From Oxytricha trifallax (Eukaryota > Ciliophora > Spirotrichea > Sporadotrichida > Oxytrichidae): a stretch of 64,000 bases of DNA. The position numbers were made by a program, and so were the translations under genes. The notes beneath the pieces are model-generated. The model saw only the letters and a list, made by a program, of their open reading frames with translations. It had not been told where the DNA came from and made no database searches. The stretch lies in the NCBI GenBank assembly GCA_000711775.1, contig ARYC01017185.1:1-64000 (forward strand), given 5' to 3'. Positions within the stretch are counted from its first letter, which is position 1. Each line of letters begins with the position of its first letter. This document shows, piece after piece, positions 1 through 11,659 of this stretch.

Positions 1-197
1 TAGAGAGGTCATTTTGAGATTTTAAAATAATATTTTGAGACAGAGACCTTTCTGTAAGGATATGAAATAAATTATTATATTTTTTCTCTCGCTTAATAAT
101 AAAAATTGTTCATAATTATTATTCCTAAAATATTGCATATATTTGAGAATATTTTAAATTATGAACGTTAGGTTTGTATTTATATCACTAATTAAAA

Positions 198-3095
198 TCA
201 CTTAAACTACTAATTACAACACTTAATAACTTTATAGACCTAATTTTACTCATCAGTTCTTAATGTTTAATAGGGGCCCTTAATTATTGTTGGAAATGCC
301 TGAAGTCCATCTCTTAGAAATCTCTCTAGTGAGTTGGCACAGCAATTTATAAATAAGTTATAAATAATCATTTTATGACATTTATTAATTCGGTGAGTGC
401 TTTTGAAAAGTTTTCTATATTTTTAAGAATATAATTATACCATTATATATAAGCGTATAAGTTAATAGAATTTAAAATATATTAAAATGAATATTTCTCA
501 TATTTCCTAAAGAATTTTAAATCAAATTAAAATCAAAAGTAATATTATTATTATTATTATTATTTAATGCTTTACAGAAATTAATACTGGGGATTAAACC
601 AACCAGGAATATATAATCATCAAAAGTAATATGATTAAAGTTTTATAGCGAATTTGTGAATAATAAATTCTGACTATTATTATTTTTGCTAGAAAAGATC
701 TCATTTCTAAAAAGTTTCGACAATTTATTTAATTAATTAATATCCAATTATTCATATTTAAGAAGTCTTTTAAAAAGCAAATTAAGTATAAGTAATTGAC
801 TAAATTTTACATTGATAACTTATACAATGCTATAAATTCTCTGATTCACTTCAATTTTTGCAATTCAATTAAATGATAAATTCCTAAGTTAATAAGTTTA
901 ATAGCCCATATCCTGAATTAAATATGCAACCCATAAATGAAGTTAAATTATAGTTTGTATAGAACAATTATGTTTGAGCTTAATAGTAATATTATGCTTG
1001 ATGGTTTTATGGTTTTAATGATAAAATTAAAATTATAAATACTTTTTATTATATTTTGATTGAATTCTTTCATTTGGGAGCTTTGCAGTTCATCTTCTCA
1101 GAATTTTTTATAGAAATTTTTATTTCCTAAAAATATGCAATAAATTATGTGATTTTATCAATAAAACGTTGTTTTTATTTATTATTTAAAAAATCCCTGA
1201 TCTAATTTTTACTTTCTTTGACAACTTCAAAAATCTATGATTATGTATATTTTTCATAGAGTTCAATAAAATTAAATAAAAATTATAATCTTGAAGAAAT
1301 TTGAGCTGATTGAGATTCCCTATTCATGGTATTTCTTGATGGCCATTCTTCGCTCCCAATTCCATTTGTAAACTTGGGAAATTTTTAAATCCATAATTTT
1401 GGCAATCTCTTCCATCTTCTCGCTTGACCAATTTAATTATAAAATAATTAATTTTATTATTTATAATTTTAATTATTTCTCTATAAATTATTTGTAAACG
1501 AGGGTTAAGAGTGAATTATTTCTCCAAGAAATGAAAAATAATTATGTTCATAATTCATTATATGCAAATATTTAGCATGATTTTTAAGAAAACTTAATCT
1601 TTGCGAGAATAAATACTGTCACATAAAGTTTTCATTGAATTATACTGATCAGAACCTTTGCTTCCTTAACTTAGTCACTTTGACTTTACTGAAATTCTTG
1701 TTGAATTACCCATCGGAAACTACATACCAGAAACTTGAACCTTTCTTGTATTAAGTATACTTATAGTTCTGTAAATCATTTTCTTGTAGATAAAGTTTTC
1801 TTTAAAATCATGCTGATTAAACTATATAGTATTTCTTTATGGATAAAAAAATGTCCTTGATTAAATTGATAATAACTACTAAAGTATAAGAAACATAAGT
1901 TCTTTAAATATTAAAAATAAGTACACCCTCTCACATTATTTTAAATTAGATTGCAATTATTTTTATAATTAAATGATATGATTGCTTTAAAATACATTAT
2001 TTTTATATGATAAACAGCATTTTCATTAATAATGAATGTCTTCACTTTTTTAGTTGATATAATTACAAATTTTTATTTATAAACTCTATTTTATTTAATA
2101 TGATTGCTTTTAAAAGTATAATATTTATTATGGACTAAATAAATTGTTTATTATTTTTATAAGAAATGAACTTGATGTTGATTTTTTACAAGACAAAAGT
2201 GAGAACTTTTTGATTTTTGTCGTTAATATTTGTCAACTTAATATTTTTTCCCCTATTTATTATTTAGTACGAATAGGGGGTTAAATCTTCCTGATTTATA
2301 GATTGTATTGCTTCGCTATGATAAATTTTAACAATTATTATTTCAGATTTATATTAAATATATTAGAGTTTTAGAAATTAATCACATGTAAATCTATAAA
2401 ATAACAAAGAAAAAATGAGATTCATAATAAGTTATTTCTCATTCTTTTAAAGGAAGTCTATTTTTAATATAGAATTATAAAGACAATTTATTTGTTTTAT
2501 GGTTGTAGATGAAAATTTATTATCCTAAATATTAATAATAACTTTGAATTTAAAGAAGAAATTAAATTAATTAGTTAATTTTCTGATAAAAAATATCTTT
2601 TAAAACTTAAAGTAATTGAAATGCATTGAAATTTCTAATCAATATTATTTCATGTTTAAAAAACGTAAAAAGACCTATTTTATTAAAGAAAATTTTAATT
2701 TTAAAACTAAAAGTAAAAGTCAGTAAATCTAACTCCTCCCTAGTACGATTTTTCCTGTGCCTGGCGAGCTCTCCAGGCCTTAAATTATCGTAAAATGTTA
2801 ATTGTTTTCGAATAATTTACTTAATTTTAAATTATAATTATAATTTATGCTAAATAAATATAGATTACATGCACATTTTTAATCCAAATATAAATAAATT
2901 CCAAAATAACATTTATTATCTTATATGTAATCATAAAAATTAAAGCAATATAACATTTTTCGAAGAAATATTTCGCTCATTTTTAGAAGGTGTAAATAAT
3001 GGAAGGACTTCTGTCTGCTCACAAGATTTCGATTGCACATTCTAACAGAACATATCGAAGCTTAGAGAATCGTCTGGTTCTTTATACAATATTAA
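198..3095 (-). CDS. Homeodomain-like protein, split into germline MDSs
   Basis: Several coding islands lie on the minus strand in AT-rich spacer. From 5' to 3' they are about 3095-2985 (KEPDDSLSFDMFCQNVQ), 2800-2700 (LRPGELARHRKNRTREELDL), 1760-1640 (ending KVKVTKLRKQRF), 1560-1500 (FLEKQFTLNPRLQ), 1440-1290 (SSEKMEEIAKIMDL then KISQVYKWNWERRMAIKKY) and a C-terminal stretch from about 365 to the TGA at 200-198. The last two central islands match a homeodomain: helix 1 with LEKQF, helix 2, and a recognition helix of the form VYKWNWERR in place of WFQNRR. By family it would bind DNA in the nucleus. I could not read pointers joining these islands, the start codon is not located, and the 198-365 segment may belong to another gene. 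Further islands such as 560-610 and 1080-1105 may be small MDSs. Confidence 0.5.
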
Positions 3096-3271
3096 AATAT
3101 AATTTAATTTACTATGATATTCAATGAATAAATGAAATAATATGATGAATTTTAAAAGATATTTATTTAAATAATTATTATATAAGTTTTAAGGGAAAAA
3201 ACGAAGAAAATATGATATAATATCACCTGAATTAGGTTTTTACTAAACTTCAATGTTCTAAACTGAATTTG

Positions 3272-4719
3272 ATGATGCTCTTGGTTTTTGGAATGATGAT
3301 TATTGATGTATCACAATCAAAAGATAAACTTCTTTATTACTAATTTTTGACAATAATTTTGGAAAGAATTCATAATTTATTAAAGATAAGCTTGCATTTG
3401 TGTACTAAATAACAAGACATGGAGCAAGAGCATCAAGTGGAGAAGACCCAGGTAAGTTTAGAGTTAATCCTGGAATGCTATACCAATAATAAATTAAAGA
3501 AAATCGCATTATTTTTAAATCAATTTAATGCTAACAGAATAAGGCATGAGACAAAGACTCCTGCAAGGCATGGACAATAGATTCAAATACATAGTACAGG
3601 AATAACTGCTAGATTAGACATACAATCCTAATTAGATGTGAGTCAGATCTGATGATGTGTTCAGGACTATATAGAGTGGATATGCAGAGTTAATGGGTTT
3701 GTACCCTCCACTTACTACAAACAAAATGGAATCTGATGGAAATTAAGCATCATATTCAGTTATGACACCGCACATATCATATAAAAAATCTATTCTTCAA
3801 AGGTTTATTCTTATAACTAATACCATTAAGTTAATATAATGACACCAAGAGAAGTATTAAGTTTGAAATCAGGAAAAGGCATGCCTCACTTAAAAATCAG
3901 AAACTATAATTAAATGAAAGAATAACTCGGCCTGAATTCAATTGTTGATGGTTACTAGATGATACCCGTCTTTAATTTCATTGATGCTAACTATGATGAT
4001 GATATTGCTTTTAAGGGGTGTTAATGGGCTAGTCAATCTAAGGCTCACAATAAATACTAAAATTAAAAATATTTATATTTCATTTTTTATACAGAAAATT
4101 CTTTTACACAGCTTATTTATTTAGAATTATTAAAATAAGAAAGATCCAGCTACATATGCGGATGTTTTAGGGGATTACCTAGAGATATTGAGAGAACCTT
4201 TATAAAAAGCATTTAATATAAGTGATAAGAAAGCTTAAAATCTTACTTTTTCAGAGTTATCTGGCTATGGTAATATGATTATAATGGTATAATGCTAAGT
4301 TTCATGAAAGTATCAATATGTAATTAATTTATGGTGACAAATTTAGATGTGAAGATTTTGAGGGTGATAAGAGAAGAAATAACTTTACTTCAACGGAAGT
4401 ATACTATTTGAGAACTATGTAGAGGGACTCACTTGCCATGCCAGCGAGTGAAAAATACTAATTATACTTTCTAAATTTTAAAATTTCCTCGTTGGGAAAT
4501 GGAAAAAATATTTTAAGAAAAAGGGAGGCAGCTATTCATGACAAAGTAATTCTCGAAGCCCCTGGAGGCTATGAAGAAGATGGTGAGCCAACTGATAAAT
4601 GAAGAGGACACTCGGGACTCCCTGAAGTTATTCTTCTACTCAGCCCACGATGACACGCCCGCCAACGCCATGCCATTCCTCAACCCACTCAACTACATTC
4701 TCGTTGATATCCCTTACGG
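3272..4719 (+). CDS. Histidine acid phosphatase, copy 1 (3' end missing)
   Basis: The product is a secreted or lysosomal histidine-type acid phosphatase (branch 2), which hydrolyses phosphomonoesters. The start at 3272 gives a hydrophobic leader (MMLLVFGMMIIDVSQSKD). After removal of the IES at 3328-3389 it runs into FVYQITRHGARASSG, which holds the catalytic RHG motif. Later blocks include LTEQGMRQRLLQG, SDDVFRTIQSGYAELMGLYP, the segment at 4140-4235, YGDKFRCEDF, and FFYSAHDDTPANAMP with the proton-donor HD pair. Coding sequence stops at VDIPYG near 4719. The C-terminal segment present in the neighbouring copy (LYNNNPLRFDTCE and beyond) is not found before copy 2 begins. An in-frame TGA at about 3640 replaces a Tyr found in copy 2. 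It is either a decayed copy or one that depends on shared downstream segments. Confidence 0.8.
3328..3389. other. IES, pointer AAAGATAA
   Basis: An 8 bp direct repeat AAAGATAA at 3320-3327 and 3382-3389 bounds 54 bp of AT-rich DNA. Deleting one repeat and the spacer joins the signal peptide to the RHGAR domain in frame (SQSKDKLAFVYQITRHGAR). Confidence 0.85.
3481..3533. other. IES, pointer AATGCTA
   Basis: AATGCTA is repeated at 3474-3480 and 3527-3533. Excision joins NPGM to LTEQGMRQRLL in frame, restoring the conserved GMLTxxGxxQ block of histidine acid phosphatases. There is no GT-AG pair at these borders. Confidence 0.85.
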
Positions 4720-5021
4720 TAATCACAATAGAAATTAGTAATAAGTATATAATAAAACAATTCTATTCTTGAAAATTTCTAAATAAATACGTATAAAACT
4801 GAAAAGCTGTAATTATTTTAACTTATTTTAATTTTAATAGGAGTAGAATGATATCTAAATGAATTAGCATCAAATAAATAGGTGATAGAAATCAATAATA
4901 AAAATATTAAATATTTATATTTTTTATTGAATTCCAAATGCTTAAATTTATATGTATTTTAGTTTGTAATGATATTTAAATTGTAAAGAATCAACAAATT
5001 AATAAATTTAATTTTGAAAGA

Positions 5022-7048
5022 ATGATTTTAAGATATAAAATATGTCAAAGATATTAAATCTTAGCTAAGCTCTTGATAATTGCGTTTATTTCTAGGAGTT
5101 TCAATTTGGTCACTGCCAAGGATAATTTAATTTAGCAACACTAAATTATATATAAATTAATTAATTTAAAATTATAAATATTACCATAGATAAACTTGGT
5201 TTTGTATACCAAATTACAAGACATGGAGCTAGAGCATCAGGAGGAGTGGACCCTGGGAAGTTTCCAGTTTCCCCTGGAATGCTCAAAAATATATGAATAA
5301 ATGGTAATTAAATAAGTTTAAATTAACATAAAATTATAAAGCTAACTTAGTAAGGAATGAGATAAAGATTACTGCAGGGAATGAATAATAGGTTTAAATA
5401 TATAGTACAGGAATAACTTCTTGATGAAACTTACAACCCAAATCAAATTTATGTGTAGTCTTAACATAAAATAATATATAATCAATTTATGATTAATGAT
5501 AGAATATCAATCACCTTTATATTAAACACTTAGAAAAAAATGGAGTAATTATTTGAAACATTTCTTTTTATGAAATAAAAAGAAATTTAGAGGATTTTGA
5601 GTCCTCTGATGTTCTAAGAACTCTATAAAGTGGATATTCAGAGCTTATGGGATTTTACCCACCAATCAACAAAAACCTAGGAGAAACGAAATAATAAACT
5701 ACTAAACCCAATCTCTCTATTTTGACTTAAATTTAAAAGTTATTCGTTTGTAATATGTGAATTTCAATCTATAAATAATTCTGGTATTTTTGACATCTGG
5801 AGAAATTAGAAGCTTAAAATAAGGTAAAGGTAAGCCGAGATTAAAAATAAGAAATCTTAAAGAAATTGAGAATAGTCTTAGTTTTGATATTTCAGGGACA
5901 ATTGATGGGTTTTAAATGATTCCAATCTTCAGCTATTTAGAGCAAAATTTCAATGACGATACTATATTTGCAGGGTGTCAATGGGCTAATCAACGGAAAG
6001 TACACATTGTTTATTCATTAAAATTATTATTTTACACAATGAACCAGATCCAACTGCATATACAGAAGTTTCAGCTGATTATCTTGAAGTTTTAAAAGAA
6101 CCCATATAGAAAGCTTTTAACTTAACTGACTAATAAGTTTAAAATTTTGGTTTCCCAGATTTGAGCAGCTATGGTGAATTTATATAATTCATGTTAGTTA
6201 AGGAATATGGCAATTGAAAATTTATATTTAAATCACATATTAGTGATAAGTTTAGATGTGAGGATTTTTAAGGAGATATCAGAAGATTCAATTTCACTCC
6301 TACTGAGATATATTACTTAAGAACGTTGCAAAGAGACTCTTTGTCTATACCATGTGGTGAAATTTTACTATTATTTGAATGAATAAATAAAATGTATTTA
6401 TTTTAAGAAAAAGGGAGGCAGCTATTCATGACTAAGTAATTCTCGAAGCCCATAGAGGCTATGAAGAAGATGATGAGCCAGCTGATAAATGGGGAGGACA
6501 CTCGGGACTCCCTGAGGTTCTTCTTCTACTCGGCCCACGATGACACTCCCGCCAACGCCATGCCATTCCTCAACCCACTCAACTACATTCTCGTTGATGT
6601 CCCTTACGGCAGTTCTTTTACTTTTCTATTTTAGTATTTCCATTTCAATCGATTGAATGTGTATAATTATTTACTTACGAGTTGAGATACAATGAAGATT
6701 GTTTAAATGATAAAACTACATCTGCAGATGAAAAGAGGAAATGCTTTAAAGTTCATTCTCTTTATAATAACAATCCCTTGAGGTTTGATACTTGTGAATA
6801 GAATGTCAATTCTAACCAATCAAGTTTATAAATTTATTTTTGTATTAAATTTGTTTTTAAATTAATTTAGTGTAAATTTTCATGAATAAATTTATAAATT
6901 GTAATCAAGTGGTAAGAAAGCATTGAAGGTAGACAGTAAATTGCCAGTGTGTTTATTTGATGATTTTTTAAACCATATATAAAAAGCAAGCTACTAAGGA
7001 GATGTAAAAGAAGCCTGCTCTTAACCCTACATTCCCGGATAAGAATGA
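5022..7048 (+). CDS. Histidine acid phosphatase, copy 2
   Basis: This is a tandem paralogue of the preceding gene. The ATG at 5022 opens a leader with a hydrophobic core (AKLLIIAFISRSFNLVTA). It is followed, after IES removal, by KDKLGFVYQITRHGARASGG with the catalytic RHG. Further blocks are LTQQGMRQRLLQGMNNRF, NQIYVQSSDVLRTLQSGYSE, the segment at 6050-6180, FFYSAHDDTPANAMP (6520-6570) and VDVPYG. The C-terminal part lies at about 6725-6800 (CFKVHSLYNNNPLRFDTCE) and 6940-7048 (LPVCLFDDFLNHIQ), ending in TGA at 7046-7048. All catalytic motifs of the family are present and I see no in-frame TGA within the segments I could join. At least three IESs with readable pointers interrupt it; other borders (5690-5800, 6190-6250, 6610-6720, 6800-6940) are introns or IESs I could not resolve. 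Confidence 0.85.
5126..5193. other. IES, pointer GATAA
   Basis: GATAA at 5121-5125 is repeated at 5189-5193. Deletion joins LVTAKD to KLGFVYQ in frame, at the same protein position as the first IES of copy 1 (pointer AAAGATAA). Confidence 0.8.
5284..5343. other. IES, pointer GCT
   Basis: GCT is repeated at 5281-5283 and 5341-5343. Excision gives SPGMLTQQGMRQ in frame. The site matches the AATGCTA IES of copy 1, but the pointer is only 3 bp. Confidence 0.7.
5461..5603. other. IES, pointer AGTC
   Basis: AGTC at 5457-5460 and 5600-5603 bounds an AT-rich segment. Deletion gives NQIYVQSSDVLRT in frame. Copy 1 has no IES at this place. Confidence 0.7.
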
Positions 7049-7208
7049 CAAAAAAACTTTATTATAATATAGATTTATTAATATGATTTAAAATATCACA
7101 TAATTTCATTGATATATCCATAATAGAGTCACATAAAAGTAAAATTAGTCAGAAATTAAAATTAATTAATTTTAATTGTAATATTTTGCACTTTATTTTT
7201 ATCACAAA

Positions 7209-9745
7209 ATGGCATTAGTTCTTAAAGATCATAATAATCACAATCAACGACTAGACTTTAACAATAAAACCCTGGATAAATTGAAATCAATCATGAACTC
7301 CCTCGGACCTGTAGATCAAGATTTGAATACAGTAAATTATACAAGTCTATTTTATATAATCTTGATTTATAGATACTACATGACGAGGTGTTTAAAGTAA
7401 ATAATAGCACTATATCAGAAATTTCTCATGGAAAATTGCAAGTACATCACGTAAGTAAAATTATCAAAAATTATTTATACGAATAATTTACTAATTTTTT
7501 TTCAGGAACCACAACCACACCTTGTGAGAATGGAAGTAGCTAAATTCAAAGCTTAAATGCGAAGATAAGAAATTGAATTTAACCTCAATACTGCTATGTT
7601 GGAGGGAATCATTAATAAAAAAGAATATGTAAGTTACAAAAATACTCAAAACTAAAGCTATTTTAATCTCAATTTTCTATTGATAATAATCCGCAAAGTT
7701 AGATTCTATAGTATATTTCAACTTATCATAATGAGGAATTTATATAAATAACTTGAATTTAGGACTAAAAAATGAAACTGATAGAAGAAAACAAGGAAAT
7801 GATAGCACAAGCAGTTTTAAACCCTGAAGACGATAGATTAATAGAGTAGAAATTAGGTTTAGTTTCTTCAGTTAGAGAAGTATAAAATATGGCCTAATAA
7901 ACCAGCTAAAAGGTTGATAAAGAGGAATTTGTAAGTTCAAGTTCATCATTTTTCTATAAATATAACTGATTAATATAGTAAAAATAAGTGTAAGATTCCA
8001 AGTAACTGGTTAAGAGACTGCAGGAAGAGAGGAAAGAAAGAGAACAAAAGAAGATTTAATAGCAGAAATTGGAATAAGAACGCAGATATAAAGACGAGGA
8101 GGAGAAGATGAGATAGTTGGAGGAGGAAGCTTTCAAGAAGGAAGAGGAGAAACGCAAGAAATTAGAGGAAATGCAGAGGAAAATACAGGAGAAGGAGATG
8201 GAGAGAATGAAGTCAAAGCCATTTAATATATAATAACTATTTTTATTATAAGCAAGATGGGCATGTTAAGGTGAAACATGTGATAAATGCACAGCCACTG
8301 TACAAGTAATTTGAGGAAAAGTATTAAAAAGAAGTTGAAATGCCTCACTTAGAATTGAAAAAGAAGCAATTAGAGGAACTTAGGAATTTCTATAAACCAA
8401 TCTAGAGATAAGATTTTTTAATTAAATTATATCCAGATTTTCTTAATAAATTTGAATAAATCTACTAATTAAGGCAGTTTGTACCATTTTTATATAAATT
8501 AATAAAATATTATAATAAATAGGATAAGACTTACAGGAGCACGCTTTGAAATACGAATAGATCCGTTCTGTAAAGCAAGAAGAATCTCGCAAGTAAAGAG
8601 ACATCTCCATCAAGGCAGAGAGAGACCACCAAGCCAACCTCCGTTACAAACTGAAGGATAACTTAAACCTGAGCGTAATCCAAGACTCAAAGAAAGTGGA
8701 GGAAGAATTGATAAATGCAGAGAGGAAGAAGTATGTGGATAAGGTCAAGAATTACGCCAAGCAAGTCAAAGACATGTACTTTCCCAAAGTCAGTGAGGCC
8801 AAACAGATTGAGTTGGAGTAGAGGAAAGAGCAGTTGAGAAGCCAAAACATCAGGAGAAGCATGGCTGATCTTAAAGTTAACAGCAGTGTTGATGCATCTA
8901 ATGGTAATAAATATAGTATTTATTATAGAGGAGGGTTTATATAACAAAAGTGTATACTAGTTAATTTAATATGGTGGCAGAAGTGGTAAATTGCACCCCT
9001 TAGGAAGTGGCCGAGGAGTGAGTAGCAGTGTCTATAAAGCAGGTGGTTTGAGAGCAAATGCTAGCGGTTTCGCTACTGATGTCTCTTAAGATAATATAGA
9101 CCCTAATGATTTTATATATTATAACTTTCATTTAAAGTATTTTTAAGTGTATTTAATGACTTGGAAATGAGCCAGATATAGCTTTAATCAAACAGAGAAG
9201 GAAACAAGGCAAGGAAAGTAGACTGGTCCAAACATAAAAATTCCATGGCTCCACAAGCAGCTCCTAAGCCAAATACCAAATTATTAGAAGAATAAGTCTA
9301 TAAATCAACTGATTTTTTGAAGGATCTGAGAGCTAAGCGAGAGTAAGACGAGAGAGACGGTGTTGCTCCGAAGAGAGTGGGAGAATTTTCTTATATAAAA
9401 AAATGATTTAGCCAATTTCACATAAATCTCATTTGTTTAATTTTACTCTAAAATATCAAATAAAATAGAAGAATTGTAGAAAATAGAGAAGATGCTTAAT
9501 AATCCTAATTTAAGCGAGGCTGAGAAACTGGAATTTGTTAAGAAAAGAGCTGAACTTATGGAAAAACAAGCTCTAAGAGATGAAATGTTAATTCTATTAA
9601 TAATAAAACATTGATTAAAAATTATTAAATAATAAATATTTGAATTCGGGCAGGGCATTAAGACAACATAGAAAAGAACATAGCAGTTAATGATAAATAC
9701 ATAGATGCCATCACTGCCAAACTCAGAATACTCGATTAAATTTGA
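7209..9745 (+). CDS. Coiled-coil protein, function unknown
   Basis: The ATG at 7209 opens MALVLKDHNNHNQRLDFNNK. Two GT-AG introns follow (about 7331-7371 and 7450-7504), plus two more near 7629-7761 and 7932-7978. The long central part (8000-8900) is Glu/Lys/Arg/Gln-rich and strongly heptad-like (for example EEEAFKKEEEKRKKLEEMQR). A Gly/Ser-rich linker around 8980-9080 precedes a second charged region, and the protein ends with KYIDAITAKLRILDQI and TGA at 9743-9745. Five IESs with readable pointers lie in the 3' half. Such proteins are common in cilia and basal bodies, but no domain identifies it, so the role is open. Confidence 0.75.
8414..8529. other. IES, pointer GATAAGA
   Basis: GATAAGA is repeated at 8407-8413 and 8523-8529. 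Excision gives KPIQRQDLQEHALKYEQ in frame. Confidence 0.85.
8906..8975. other. IES, pointer ATGGT
   Basis: ATGGT is repeated at 8901-8905 and 8971-8975. Excision gives DASNGGRSGKLHPLG in frame. Confidence 0.8.
9110..9159. other. IES, pointer TAATGA
   Basis: TAATGA is repeated at 9104-9109 and 9154-9159. Excision gives NIDPNDLEMSQIQLQ in frame. Confidence 0.8.
9388..9475. other. IES, pointer AGAATT
   Basis: AGAATT is repeated at 9382-9387 and 9470-9475. Excision gives KRVGELQKIEKMLNN in frame. Confidence 0.8.
9613..9659. other. Probable IES, pointer CATT
   Basis: CATT is repeated at 9609-9612 and 9656-9659. Excision keeps the frame into DNIEKNIAVNDKYIDA. A 4 bp repeat is weak on its own; the frame continuity supports it. 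Confidence 0.5.
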
Positions 9746-10141
9746 TTTATATAAACCCTGCAAGTTTATATATGATAGATCTGCAATTAATCATTAATTT
9801 AAACTACTTTCAAATTTATTTTGATTTTGTCTTATGTCATAATATAAAGTAAAATTATGATTGCCACTAAATAATAATTATCCCAAAAATAAATTTAGAT
9901 TAATAAATCACCAATCACATATTTATATTTGATAATGGGATTATAGCATTCAATAGTCGTTACAAAAATATAAATAAATATAGACGAAACAAAAAATATA
10001 AGTATCTCAATTTTACATTAAATTTAATTACTATAAATTTTTACAATTTGAGCATCATTATCATCGATTAATGAGATGAAAGGTATTTGCTTAAAATTTA
10101 AGGCATTAAATTACTTAAGTTTTTATATTCATTTTGTATGA

Positions 10142-11647
10142 TCACTCATCATCAGATTTATTTGATTCATCATCGCTGTCATGAGCAGTGAACCCACCAG
10201 CATGTACAAATTTCACATCCCCATTAACAGTTCCAAAAGCCAACACATGCCCATCATGACTGGTGTCTAGAGAAAGGACTCCTGACCCGCAACCAGTGAT
10301 GTGAGCTATCTCTTTAAAGCCCTGTCTTCTGTCTGCATTGTGAGAGAATAATTTCACGTCTTTCGAGCGAGCTCCTCCTGCTACAATCACGCTATCTAAC
10401 TTATTGCTTAATCATAAATAAATATGGCAAATAGGCCTAAAAATTAGTAGAATAGTACAAAATTGCAATTATTTGAAACTCTTATTACTTTGTATTAGTA
10501 TTCCAGAACTTACTAGAAGTAACATAGCCAACTTCTTGTTCTCCAAAAGCCTCACCCCACGAGATATCATGCATTAATTTGCACTCCTTCAACTTTCTGG
10601 TGTCATACACTTGCAAATAGTGTGATGATTGGTAAGCTCCCACACTCAACATGTGGCCTTTGATGTCAATAGAGTCACCACCAATCAATGGCCCGAAAAT
10701 ATCTCCAACTTTTTCATCTCCCTTACATCTATAATAATAATATGATAAAGGAATTAAAGTTATTCACTTTTAAGGGTTTTTAACTTTACAATCGTTTAAG
10801 TAAATACTAAAATTACTATTAAATTATAATGTCGTTAATGAGAATATAGGAGTCCCAACCACCTGAGTACACAACAAATGGATTGTTTGGGTCAAATTTC
10901 ACACTGTAAATTCTATTGCTGTGTCCAATTAACTCATCATCAATATGAACTTAGAGTCCTCCGCCTATTCCATTAAATATAAAATGATATTTCAAATATT
11001 TATATTACTCCACCTTGCTTGATAATATCCTTGACCATAGTTGTACTTGGTTGTACTACAATTTAATGAGTTCTCTGCATAGTCTCGTTATCATAAATAT
11101 GAATGGTTTGAGCCTAACCACCTACAGCAAAGATACCAGTCCTTGGACATACATCCAAAGCGAAAAGCTAATTTTCATCAGTGTTTTCTAAGAATTAACT
11201 GACTTGCTAAGCGCTTTAAGTGTCAAATAGTGTCACTTTCCCATCTGAATTAGTGGTTAAAAGTTTGTTTTCGTTCATCCATCTATAGTCAATTAATTTT
11301 AATCATACGCATATTTTAATATCAATTAATTAATAGTAGTTGATAATTTACCTGAAACAAGTGAAAACCTAAGCTGATTGTTTGCCCTCTCCAGCGACTA
11401 TGATTTCTTCAAATCCACTGTTTTCCGGGTTTAACAGCTTCAAGGCACCGTCTTGATACCCAACTGCCACTTCCTTGCCTGTTTTATTGAATGCCATGTA
11501 ATTAACACCTGAGTTTCCCTCTATACAAATATATTAATTACATTGGATTGCCATAATGGAGATAAAATATAGATAAAATAATCCTAATGTTTCTGTGTTA
11601 TTACTTACTATGGGAGTGCATATGCTACAGTTTGTGTACTTAATCAT
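10142..11647 (-). CDS. WD40-repeat protein with acidic tail
   Basis: Read on the minus strand from an ATG at 11647 (MIKYTNCSICTPI), then an intron, then blade-like repeats: NYMAFNKTGKEVAVGYQDGA, LLTTNSDGKVTLFDTQSAQQ, FALDVCPRTGIFAVGGQAQT, a repeat around 10850-10930, YLQVYDTRKL at about 10600, and VLSLDTSHDGHVLAFGTVNG at 10260-10320. Each shows the hydrophobic/GH-like/aspartate spacing of WD40 blades, with about six to seven in all, enough for one propeller. The C-terminus is HDSDDESNKSDDE, a casein-kinase-type acidic tail. It probably serves as a protein-interaction scaffold; the partner is unknown. Introns or short IESs interrupt it at about 10391-10484, 10720-10830, 10970-11010, 11280-11350 and 11520-11610. 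Confidence 0.75.
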
Positions 11648-11659
11648 GTAAAATTATCT

